Assembly: GCA_017646305.1 (NCBI GenBank)
Contig: JAGCMR010000022.1
Span: 1-9,800 of the forward strand
Length of the DNA stretch: 9,800 nt
From: Spirochaetaceae bacterium
Lineage (GTDB): Bacteria > Spirochaetota > Spirochaetia > Treponematales > Treponemataceae
Direction: 5' to 3'
A model generated the notes under the pieces. That model was given only the letters and a program-made list of their open reading frames with translations. It was not told the origin of the DNA and ran no database searches. Shown in pieces: positions 1-6,141 of this stretch. Within the stretch, counting starts at the first letter, position 1. Each line of letters opens with the position of its first letter. A program made the position numbers and the translations under genes.

Positions 1-1
1 A

Positions 2-274
2 GCCTATGGTAGTACAAATATATGGGAGCGCCACCGCCACCGATATGAGTTCAACAACAAATATCGAGAGGAATTTGAAAAAAGCAGCCTCCGTCTCACA
101 GGAATTAACCCTGAGCGAAATTTGGTAGAAATTGTTGAGCAGGCTGACCATCCTTGGATGGTGGGTGCTCAATTCCATCCTGAATTCAAGTCACGCCCCA
201 ACAGAGCCCATCCCCTGTTCCGAGAATTTATCGCTGCTTCCGTAGCGAACTCAAATACTACTTCTAATTCATAG
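2..274 (+). CDS. pyrG: CTP synthase, C-terminal end (partial, 5' end outside window)
   Basis: This is the last 90 codons of CTP synthase, which makes CTP from UTP, ATP and glutamine in the cytoplasm. The visible part is the end of the class I glutamine amidotransferase (GATase) domain. It contains the family signature [18 protein letters not shown] and then [10 protein letters not shown], where the glutaminase His and Glu (codons 176-178 and 182-184) are intact. The following stretch [11 protein letters not shown] is the usual end of the protein, with about ten extra polar residues before the TAG. The frame is open from base 2 and the start lies upstream. The next gene starts 8 bp after the stop without a terminator, so the two are probably co-transcribed. 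Identification is firm because the motifs are specific to PyrG. Confidence 0.96.
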   Translation, partial: AYGSTNIWERHRHRYEFNNKYREEFEKSSLRLTGINPERNLVEIVEQADHPWMVGAQFHPEFKSRPNRAHPLFREFIAASVANSNTTSNS

Positions 275-282
275 GAATTGAA

Positions 283-2214
283 ATGGCTTGGCAGAAGATT
301 GTTGTATTGAATTTTGAAAATCAGCATGCTCATAAAATAACAAAGACACTGAGATTGTTGGGATATCATTCAGAGATTCAACAACCTTCTACCTCCCTAG
401 AAGCCTTAAAAGGTGCTACAGGAATCATCATTTCCGATGGGCCCTATTCAATAAGTGCAAACACACCAATACCCTTCAACAAGGAAATTCTATCTTTGGA
501 AATTCCCATTTTGGGCATTGGCTATGGACATCATCTTTTAGTCCATTTGTATGGAGGAGTTGTGGGTAAGGCCCTTATTGGAGAGTTTGGAACTGCCCAG
601 CTCCATCAAAATATTTCCACCTACAGCCCCCTCCTCCTTGATGTGGAAGAAACCACCACAGTGGCTATGGCTCATCAAGAAGAGATACTGGAATTACCAC
701 AGGGATTTGAAGTAGTAGCCTCCACCAAGGTTTGTAAATATGCAGCAGTACAGGATTTAAACCAAGGTCGATTTGGCTTTCAGTGTAATATCGCAGCCAA
801 TGAAACAGAATGTGGCAAGGAAATTCTGGAAAATTTTGTTCGATTCTGCGGTATGGAAAAAAACTGGGATCAGGATATTGTGCTAGAGCTTATGCTGGCA
901 AAAATCCGTTTTACCGCCAAGGATAAAAATGTTCTGATATTTCTTTCAGGTGGAGTAGATTCCACCGTAGCTTTCACCTTACTTAATAAATCCCTCGGAC
1001 AAAAAAGGGTTTTAGGTATCCACATAGACAACGGTTTTTTGCGAAAGAATGAAAGCAAGGCCATTGCCACTAGATACCGAGACTTTGGTTTTACCAATTT
1101 TGTGGTTGCCAATGCTTCAGAAAGCTTTTTAAAGGTAATGGGAAAGGAAACAAATCCCAAAAAAAAGCGCTTGTTGGAAGCAGCCTATTTCCGCCACGTA
1201 CGAAATAAAATGATGGGGAAATTAGGACTCCATGAGGATGAGTGGCTTGTAGCCATAAACACACTCTATTCCGAGAATAGGTCATATATCGACAGCAGTG
1301 AAGCTCTGTCCTCCCCCACTCCAACATCATTTGGAGTTCAAGCCCTTATTGATAAGGGAGCCGTTTTAGAGCCGTTGAAGGAATTGTATCGAGATGAAGT
1401 GCGGGAGCTAGGACGTAAAATGGGATTACAGGATGAAATGGCTCATCGTCATCCCTTCCCAGAGCCAGGCTTGGCAATCAATGTCTTGTGTAGCACTGGA
1501 GAACTAACCTACCAAGAAGAAGGACAGTTAGCTCAAACCCAAGTGAAGCTGCTAAACCTGATTAACAAGGAGGGAATGCAAGCCACCTCAGCTACCATGC
1601 TCCCCGTAAAGGCTGCTGGTATAAAAAACGGAAAGCAAATTTTTGGATTTCCTGTAGCACTCACCTTTGATACCACAGGGCCACGAAATTGGCTCACCCT
1701 GCTCCAAGCCACAGAAAATCAGTTAGACCCAGAAGCTACAGAATTACCAGAAGAAAAAAAGGATGCACCTTGGTACCATATTCCACGCTGGCGTGTTTTG
1801 GAGCGAGTTTCTAGCTTTATCACAGACTCCCTCCCCGAAGTGAGTCGCGTTGTAGTAAAGCTTTACCAACGGCCAAATACTGACTTGCGACTCCAGGAAG
1901 GCTATTGCTGTAAAGACCGCTTAGATCAAACCAGAGAAGCAGATTTCATTGTTCTAGATGAATTAAAGCGTTTTGGCTGGTACGAAGAAATTTTTCAGCA
2001 CCTTACCATAAACCTTCCCTATGCCTCAACTCCCCAGTATTGTAGTATTGTGCTACGTCCAGTGGATTCAGAGGATGTTATTACGGGAAAATTCTCCCAC
2101 ATGCACCATCTGGTTTTAGATGCCATTATGGAGCGATTAGTACAGTTGCCCTTTGTGGATGCTGTTTACTACGATATTACCGATAAACCACCAGCAAAAT
2201 TTGGCTGGGAATGA
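283..2214 (+). CDS. guaA: GuaA-like (GMP synthetase family) protein with degenerate glutaminase site
   Basis: This 643-residue protein has the GuaA layout: a GATase domain (about 1-190), an ATP-pyrophosphatase domain (about 200-400) and a C-terminal dimerisation region ending in KPPAKFGWE. Usual bacterial GuaA is about 510-525 residues. The extra length lies in the C-terminal part and resembles the longer eukaryotic type. The P-loop LSGGVDST (221-228) and EPLKELYRDEVRELG are intact. The glutaminase triad is absent: the nucleophile Cys is Gly80 in GIGYGHH, and HPE is replaced by Asn169-Ile-Ala171. Synthetase signatures also differ: AQGT reads AINT, the HHN region reads PTPTS, HPFPGPGL reads HPFPEPGL, and the final TIEWE reads KFGWE. 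An AGGA site sits 6 bp before the ATG. Family membership is clear. GMP synthesis from XMP is doubtful, and glutamine hydrolysis is very unlikely. The full-length open frame argues against a decayed gene. Confidence 0.88.
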   Translation: MAWQKIVVLNFENQHAHKITKTLRLLGYHSEIQQPSTSLEALKGATGIIISDGPYSISANTPIPFNKEILSLEIPILGIGYGHHLLVHLYGGVVGKALIGEFGTAQLHQNISTYSPLLLDVEETTTVAMAHQEEILELPQGFEVVASTKVCKYAAVQDLNQGRFGFQCNIAANETECGKEILENFVRFCGMEKNWDQDIVLELMLAKIRFTAKDKNVLIFLSGGVDSTVAFTLLNKSLGQKRVLGIHIDNGFLRKNESKAIATRYRDFGFTNFVVANASESFLKVMGKETNPKKKRLLEAAYFRHVRNKMMGKLGLHEDEWLVAINTLYSENRSYIDSSEALSSPTPTSFGVQALIDKGAVLEPLKELYRDEVRELGRKMGLQDEMAHRHPFPEPGLAINVLCSTGELTYQEEGQLAQTQVKLLNLINKEGMQATSATMLPVKAAGIKNGKQIFGFPVALTFDTTGPRNWLTLLQATENQLDPEATELPEEKKDAPWYHIPRWRVLERVSSFITDSLPEVSRVVVKLYQRPNTDLRLQEGYCCKDRLDQTREADFIVLDELKRFGWYEEIFQHLTINLPYASTPQYCSIVLRPVDSEDVITGKFSHMHHLVLDAIMERLVQLPFVDAVYYDITDKPPAKFGWE

Positions 2215-2388
2215 CGTTTGGGCTACGCCCAAACTTACAGAGTTTTGCTTTGCAAAACTCCCAGTGGTGACGTTGGGGAATGACGTTCGAGCTTCGCTCG
2301 AACTTACAGAGTTTTGCTTTGCAAAACTCTCGGATGGGGACGCTCGATCTGCGCTCAGACTTACAAAATTTTTCTGGGCAAAATTCTC
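2207..2388. repeat. Tandem double-hairpin repeats (two good copies, one decayed)
   Basis: Two copies with a 69-bp period each carry hairpin A followed by hairpin B, joined by TTACA. Hairpin A is at 2216-2234 and 2285-2303 (8-bp stem, 3-nt loop). Hairpin B is at 2240-2260 and 2309-2329 (9-bp stem GAGTTTTGC/GCAAAACTC, loop TTT). A third, decayed copy covers about 2336-2388 and matches roughly 14 of 19 and 15 of 21 positions of the two hairpins. Between copies 1 and 2 the hairpin A stem differs by two paired changes that keep pairing (T-A to C-G and G-C to A-T), so the RNA or cruciform structure seems to matter. All good hairpins share a GC-T(A/T)(C/T)-GC-type or GCTTTGC core. Copy 1 begins inside the last codons of the GuaA-like gene and contains its stop codon. 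Confidence 0.85.
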
Positions 2389-2389
2389 T

Positions 2390-2422
2390 AAAAAAATACC
2401 CACCTTTTGGTGGGTATTTTTT
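2390..2422. terminator. Bidirectional intrinsic terminator between guaA-like and pdxK
   Basis: A perfect 8-bp stem TACCCACC (2397-2404) / GGTGGGTA (2409-2416) has a TTTT loop. It is flanked by seven A on the left (2390-2396) and six T on the right (2417-2422). It can therefore stop the rightward GuaA-like transcript and the leftward kinase transcript, whose stop codon is at 2431-2433. Confidence 0.93.
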
Positions 2423-2430
2423 ATTTCAGA

Positions 2431-3270
2431 TTAAATGTGTTGAACCAGCCAAGGGAGGGCTTTTTCAAATTTAACTCCGTACCAGTGGGATTCATCATCT
2501 AGGGTAGCCTTCATGGACTCAATTACAAAGTCAGCACCAAGGGCAGCGGCATCAATCAGGGACTTGCCACGACAAAGCGCACCAGCAACGGTAGAAGCAA
2601 AAACATCGCCAGTTCCGTGCATCTGGGCATTCAGTCGTTTACGGAAATAGTATTCCAGTTTAGTTCCATCGTAGCATACACAGCCCAATTCCCTAGGATC
2701 GTAGCACACACCAGTCAAAAGAACCTTCTTTGCTCCCAATCCCATCAATCGCTCCAAAAGTCCTACAATGTAGGCTTCATCGTAATCCTCCTTTTCGATA
2801 TTGTCACCAACATATTTTTCGTTCAACAGGAAGGCTGCTTCTGTAAGATTTGGCATAATCACGTCGGCACCCTTACAGAGCTTGGCCATTTCAGCAGGGA
2901 AGTCGGCGTCAAATCCGGGATACAATTTACCGTGATCTGCCATTACAGGGTCTACAATCCGCAGGGCTCCAGTATTAGCGGTTTCTTCCATAATTTTGAG
3001 AATCAAAGGAATCTGAGATTTGCTTACATAACCAGTGTAAAAGGCGTCAAATTTCAGCCCTTCTTTGTTCCAGTGGGCAAGAATCCCCTCCATATCATCT
3101 GTCAAATCACGAAAGGTAAAGCCAGAAAAACCAGCAGTGTGGGTGGAAAGAACAGAGCTTGGCAGAACAGCAGTCTCTATACCACAGGCTGAAATAATGG
3201 GCAAGGCCACTGTAAGTGAACACTGACCCACACAAGAAATGTCTTGAATTGTTAAAAGTCTCTTATCCAT
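2431..3270 (-). CDS. pdxK: Pyridoxal/pyridoxamine kinase (PfkB/ribokinase superfamily)
   Basis: This 279-residue cytoplasmic kinase phosphorylates B6 vitamers (pyridoxal, pyridoxamine, pyridoxine) with ATP to give PLP and related phosphates. Visible signatures are the N-terminal QDISCVGQCSL strand and the S-V-L-S-T-H-T-x-G-F substrate region (about 39-48). DPVMADHGKLY (107-117), MPNLTEAAFLL (139-149) and the C-terminal HGTGDVFAS (218-226), with Asp222 as the expected catalytic base, complete the set. Length is normal for the family. I chose the ATG at 3270 over one seven codons upstream because GAGGAG (3278-3283) lies 7 bp before it. The gene is divergent from a MocR-type regulator, the usual partner arrangement for B6 genes. 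PdxK versus PdxY cannot be decided from sequence alone, and HMP kinase is a less likely alternative. Confidence 0.9.
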   Translation of the reverse strand: MDKRLLTIQDISCVGQCSLTVALPIISACGIETAVLPSSVLSTHTAGFSGFTFRDLTDDMEGILAHWNKEGLKFDAFYTGYVSKSQIPLILKIMEETANTGALRIVDPVMADHGKLYPGFDADFPAEMAKLCKGADVIMPNLTEAAFLLNEKYVGDNIEKEDYDEAYIVGLLERLMGLGAKKVLLTGVCYDPRELGCVCYDGTKLEYYFRKRLNAQMHGTGDVFASTVAGALCRGKSLIDAAALGADFVIESMKATLDDESHWYGVKFEKALPWLVQHI

Positions 3271-3335
3271 TAGCTTACTCCTCAAAGGCAAGTTCTTGAA
3301 AATCCTTAACCAAAAATATTCTCGCTAAAAGAACT

Positions 3336-3373
3336 TACCAGTGAAGGCATCATATATAAAATCTGGTATGATG
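3336..3373. promoter_or_regulatory. Candidate operator repeats between pdxK and the MocR-type regulator
   Basis: Two overlapping inverted repeats lie in the divergent intergenic region. TACCAG (3336-3341) pairs with CTGGTA (3363-3368) across 21 bp. CATCATA (3348-3354) pairs with TATGATG (3367-3373) across 12 bp. MocR proteins bind paired half-sites near the promoter of the gene they control, so this is the natural place for the regulator to act on both genes. The assignment is inferred from position and symmetry only. A possible weak kinase promoter on the - strand (TTCACT, 18 bp, GAATAT) overlaps the left side. Confidence 0.45.
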
Positions 3374-3377
3374 TATA

Positions 3378-3413
3378 TATTCATTTTTAATCAATTTTTA
3401 TATAATCAGATTA
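3378..3413 (+). promoter_or_regulatory. Promoter of the MocR-type regulator, probable leaderless transcript
   Basis: A perfect -10 box TATAAT (3401-3406) has a weak -35 TATTCA (3378-3383) 17 bp upstream. Counting 7 nt from the -10 box puts the transcription start at about 3413, exactly the A of the ATG. There is no Shine-Dalgarno sequence before that ATG, which agrees with a leaderless mRNA. Confidence 0.55.
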
Positions 3414-4924
3414 TGATTACCATAGATTTTTCCCAGAGAGGTAGCAGAAGTCTGACAGATTTTTTATATCTTCAGCTCAAAGAACGAATTTTGGAGGGAA
3501 GCTTACAGTCCAATCAAAAGCTCCCATCAAAACGCAGTCTTTCTTCCCACCTTGGAATAAGTGTCATTACCGTACAGAATGCCTATCAGCAGCTCATTGA
3601 CGAGGGCTATGTGTATTCAGAAGAAAAACGAGGGTATTTTGTAACAGAGCTGGAAGCATTTTCTTCTTTACAGTCACCGAAAAAAATACAGAGGGAAAAA
3701 CAAGGTGAAATTCAACAAACAAACAGTACTGACAACCAGCTTTTTCATGCATCAGACAATACAAAAGCCTTTAATCAAACGGGAAAAGCTGAAATCAATC
3801 TACAGGCTGCCCACATTCACCAGGAGCTCTTCCCCTTTTCCCTGTGGGCAAGTCTTATGCGAAAGGTTTTACATGAATCAAAAAAGCGTATTCTTTCTCC
3901 CCTACCACCACAAGGGCTGTTGGAATTACGTCAAGCCATTGCATCCTACCTAGGAACCTTTCGGAACATGAAGGTGCAGCCTCAGCAGGTAATCATTGGC
4001 GCTGGAACAGAATATCTATACTCCCTTGCCCTACAGCTTTTAGGTCGCAACTTGCGATACGGAGTGGAAAATCCAGGGTATCAAAAGCCAGCTCAAATCA
4101 TGACGGCCATGGGAGTAAACTGGAGTCCTGTAACAATGGATGGCTCAGGAATCCTTCTGCAAGAGCTAGAGGAAAAACAGCTTGATGCTGTTCTCGTTTC
4201 ACCTGCCCATCACTTTCCCACAGGCATCATCATGCCCATAAAACGACGTCAGGAGCTTTTGGCCTGGGCTCGACAAGGCTCTCGTTTCATTTTGGAAGAC
4301 GATTACGACAGCGAATTCCGCTTTACTGGCCGCCCCTTAGAAACACTTTTTTCCCTCAGCTCCACCAATGACAGCCACGGACAGGTTATCTACCTGAATA
4401 CCTTTACTAAAACCCTTACCCCCTCCCTCCGAATCAGCTACATGGTTTTACCCTGGAATCTGGTTCAACAATTTCATCAGCAGCTCAGCTTTTATTCCTG
4501 TACGGTTTCCAGTATTGAACAATTAACTCTTGCACGATTCATTCAAGAGGGCTACTACGAAAAGCACCTTTCCCGCAGAAAAAATCACTATCGGAATATA
4601 CGAGACAGCCTGCTGCTCCAATTAAACCGAAGTCCTTTAGTAGAGAGCTGTACCATAACTGGCAAGGATTCAGGACTTCATTTTTTGCTGAAAATTAAAA
4701 CATCCTGCAAGGAGGATATACTCAAAAGAAACTTACATACAGAAGGAATTCAGGTAGCCTTTTTAAGTCAGTATTGTCACTTTACAGACAGGAATCAAGA
4801 GGATGTAACAAATACCCTTGTTATTAGCTATTCCGCCTTAAAAAAGGAGCAGATTCCCTGGCTTGTAACAGGCTTACACAAGGCCTTGAACGGACATGAG
4901 GAAAATAACTCCTGTCACCCTTGA
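3413..4924 (+). CDS. MocR/PdxR-type GntR-family regulator with aminotransferase-like domain
   Basis: This 503-residue protein pairs an N-terminal winged-helix GntR domain with a fold-type I aminotransferase-like domain that binds PLP as an effector. The GntR domain (about 10-75) contains LYLQLKERILEGSL, LPSKRSLSSHLGISVITVQNAYQQL and GYFV. The second domain runs from about residue 125. Its PLP lysine is the K in NTFTKTLTPSLRISY (about residue 333), and EDDYDSEFRF (about 295-304) is the conserved PLP-contact region. The linker between them is Gln/Lys/Asn-rich. I prefer the ATG at 3413. The frame could extend to a GTG at 3341, but that stretch (MKASYIKSG...) has no ribosome site and overlaps the promoter and candidate operator. 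Divergence from a pyridoxal kinase suggests it senses PLP and tunes B6 salvage. A direct enzymatic aminotransferase role is unlikely. Confidence 0.9.
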   Translation: MITIDFSQRGSRSLTDFLYLQLKERILEGSLQSNQKLPSKRSLSSHLGISVITVQNAYQQLIDEGYVYSEEKRGYFVTELEAFSSLQSPKKIQREKQGEIQQTNSTDNQLFHASDNTKAFNQTGKAEINLQAAHIHQELFPFSLWASLMRKVLHESKKRILSPLPPQGLLELRQAIASYLGTFRNMKVQPQQVIIGAGTEYLYSLALQLLGRNLRYGVENPGYQKPAQIMTAMGVNWSPVTMDGSGILLQELEEKQLDAVLVSPAHHFPTGIIMPIKRRQELLAWARQGSRFILEDDYDSEFRFTGRPLETLFSLSSTNDSHGQVIYLNTFTKTLTPSLRISYMVLPWNLVQQFHQQLSFYSCTVSSIEQLTLARFIQEGYYEKHLSRRKNHYRNIRDSLLLQLNRSPLVESCTITGKDSGLHFLLKIKTSCKEDILKRNLHTEGIQVAFLSQYCHFTDRNQEDVTNTLVISYSALKKEQIPWLVTGLHKALNGHEENNSCHP

Positions 4925-4949
4925 GAACGAAAGCTATCTTCTGTACAAT
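4921..4949 (+). promoter_or_regulatory. Likely promoter for the flavodoxin-fold gene
   Basis: TTGAGA (4921-4926) and TACAAT (4944-4949) are separated by 17 bp, each matching consensus at five of six positions. The -35 box overlaps the TGA stop of the regulator. The predicted start near 4956 leaves only about 11 nt of leader, containing the GGAGGA ribosome site. Confidence 0.5.
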
Positions 4950-4966
4950 ACTGAACGGAGGAAGAT

Positions 4967-5542
4967 ATGAACGTATGTATTTTGCGGGGAAGTCCACGAA
5001 AAAACGGAAATACAAATAGCCTGTTACTTCCATTTGTAGAAACACTGGAAAAAGCTGGTGCCACCTGCTTTGATTTTGATCTACACACTATGAAGCTGGA
5101 AGGCTGTGTTGCCTGTTGTTGCTGCCAGAAAAATCATGAGCAGTTTAACTGCTCTCGAAAGGATGATTTACAGCAGGTTTTTGATGCCATCATGAAAAGT
5201 GATTTAATTGTTTTAGCAACTCCTATTTATAGCTGGTTCTGCACCCCATCCATGAAAATTGCCTTGGATCGTCTGGTATACGGCATGAACAAGATTTACA
5301 GTCCAAATCCTGGGCCCCGCTTGTGGGAAGGGAAGTCCCTAGCAATGGTAATCAGCTGTGGGTATAAGCCAGAAAAGGGAGCAGATCTTTTTGAAGAGGC
5401 TATGATTCGCTATTGCAAACACTCTCGACTCAACTACAAGGGAATGTTGGCAGAACGTCATCTAGGCTACCATGTTGATTTTATGGATGAGGAAAAGATT
5501 CAACATGCAAAAGACTTTGCCCAAAAGTTGTTATCTGAATAA
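4967..5542 (+). CDS. Flavodoxin-fold NAD(P)H-dependent FMN reductase-like protein
   Basis: This 191-residue soluble protein has the flavodoxin-like fold of the NADPH-dependent FMN reductase / iron-sulfur flavoprotein group. The FMN phosphate loop is GSPRKNGNTNSLL (8-20), followed by DLIVLATPIYSWFCTPSMKIALDRL (79-103), the typical second flavin-contact segment. Relatives often carry a short Cys motif after the second strand. Here it is unusually rich: GCVACCCC (Cys47, 50-53) plus Cys62, so a metal cluster, disulfide or redox thiol is possible. GGAGGA (4957-4962) precedes the ATG by 4 nt. It lies 42 bp after the regulator and may be partly co-transcribed with it. The physiological substrate (quinone, nitro compound, flavin, protein partner) cannot be read from the sequence. 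Confidence 0.85.
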   Translation: MNVCILRGSPRKNGNTNSLLLPFVETLEKAGATCFDFDLHTMKLEGCVACCCCQKNHEQFNCSRKDDLQQVFDAIMKSDLIVLATPIYSWFCTPSMKIALDRLVYGMNKIYSPNPGPRLWEGKSLAMVISCGYKPEKGADLFEEAMIRYCKHSRLNYKGMLAERHLGYHVDFMDEEKIQHAKDFAQKLLSE

Positions 5543-5582
5543 CAAGCTTTGACTTTCAGCCTTGTTGAAAGAAACTGTACCT

Positions 5583-5638
5583 GTTGTCATTTTCTTATTT
5601 TAAGGTATAATAAATATATACTTAGGGAAAATGACAAC
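5583..5638 (+). promoter_or_regulatory. Hemerythrin promoter enclosed by a 12-bp perfect inverted repeat
   Basis: TTGTCA (5584-5589) and TATAAT (5606-5611), 16 bp apart, form a near-consensus promoter. GTTGTCATTTTC (5583-5594) is exactly repeated in inverse as GAAAATGACAAC (5627-5638), with 32 bp between. The left arm contains the -35 box, and the right arm lies in the 5' leader just before the GGAGG ribosome site. It could be an operator bound by a dimer or a looping pair. In RNA, only the right arm would be transcribed, so a DNA role is more likely than an RNA hairpin. Confidence 0.7.
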
Positions 5639-5650
5639 GGAGGGGTACAA

Positions 5651-6070
5651 GTGGACAAGATTGAGTGGAAAGATGTGTATCAACTGGGTGTAGAGGAAAT
5701 TGACTTACAGCACCACAAATTGATTTCCATTATGAACAATTTCTACGATACAACCATTGGAGATCCCAAAGAATATCCCGTAAATGTGGGAAAAAGCCTT
5801 AAAAAGCTGTCAGACTATACCTACGACCATTTTTTCTATGAAGAAGCCTTAATGGAGAAATATAATTATCCTGATCTAGATAAGCACAAGGCTCAACACA
5901 AGATTTTTATTAACCAGTTGAACTCAAAAATTCCCCACATTGCAAAAGGAGACCAATCAGAAGGTCAGGAATTGTACGATTTCCTCCTCGAATGGTTGCT
6001 CCACCACATTGCCCATATTGATAGCCTCTGGGCAGAGCATGTATTGGCAATAGAAGAAAAGAAAATATAA
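5651..6070 (+). CDS. Bacteriohemerythrin, copy 1
   Basis: This 139-residue single-domain bacteriohemerythrin is a four-helix bundle with a non-heme di-iron site that reversibly binds O2. All expected ligands are present: His21 (EIDLQHH), His60 and Glu64 (HFFYEE), His79 and His83 (HKAQH), and His119 and Asp124 (HIAHID). Start choice: the frame opens further upstream at 5549, but the GTG at 5651 has a strong GGAGG 7 bp before it. The protein it gives (VDKIEW...) aligns end to end with the start of the second copy (MEKVEW...). The upstream stretch also holds the promoter. It is followed 71 bp later by a paralogue. Roles known for the family include O2 storage or delivery, sensing and protection. 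Which applies here is not evident. Confidence 0.93.
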   Translation: MDKIEWKDVYQLGVEEIDLQHHKLISIMNNFYDTTIGDPKEYPVNVGKSLKKLSDYTYDHFFYEEALMEKYNYPDLDKHKAQHKIFINQLNSKIPHIAKGDQSEGQELYDFLLEWLLHHIAHIDSLWAEHVLAIEEKKI

Positions 6071-6141
6071 GCACTTATTATTTTATGAGTATGTGCTGTT
6101 TGAAATTATGATTAGTTACAGAAAATGTTTGGAGTATGGTA

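Noticed and set aside
2207..2388. Possible CRISPR array
   Set aside because: The units are palindromic with nearly identical intervening sequence and a 69-bp period. There are no unique spacers and no cas genes.
2137..2434. Open frames over the end of the GuaA-like gene and the repeats, with repeated peptide SFAKQNSVS
   Set aside because: The peptide repetition comes from the palindromic DNA repeats. No ribosome site, and the frames run through the terminator.
2617..3192. 191-codon open frame on the + strand
   Set aside because: It lies wholly antisense to the pyridoxal kinase, which has clear family motifs. The translation shows no recognisable domain.
3341..3412. 24-codon N-terminal extension of the MocR-type regulator from a GTG
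   Set aside because: No ribosome site, overlap with promoter and operator candidates, and residues atypical for the family. The ATG at 3413 gives the normal GntR start.
5553..5571. Six-bp hairpin CTTTCA/TGAAAG after the flavoprotein gene as a terminator
   Set aside because: Short AT-rich stem without an adjacent T-tract. Too weak to call.
5549..5650. 34-codon N-terminal extension of hemerythrin copy 1
   Set aside because: It would cover the promoter and inverted repeat. The GTG at 5651 has a strong ribosome site and matches the start of copy 2.
6070..6097. Imperfect hairpin between the hemerythrin genes as a terminator
   Set aside because: About ten pairs with a mismatch and a wobble, and no T-tract after it, so it does not look like an intrinsic terminator.
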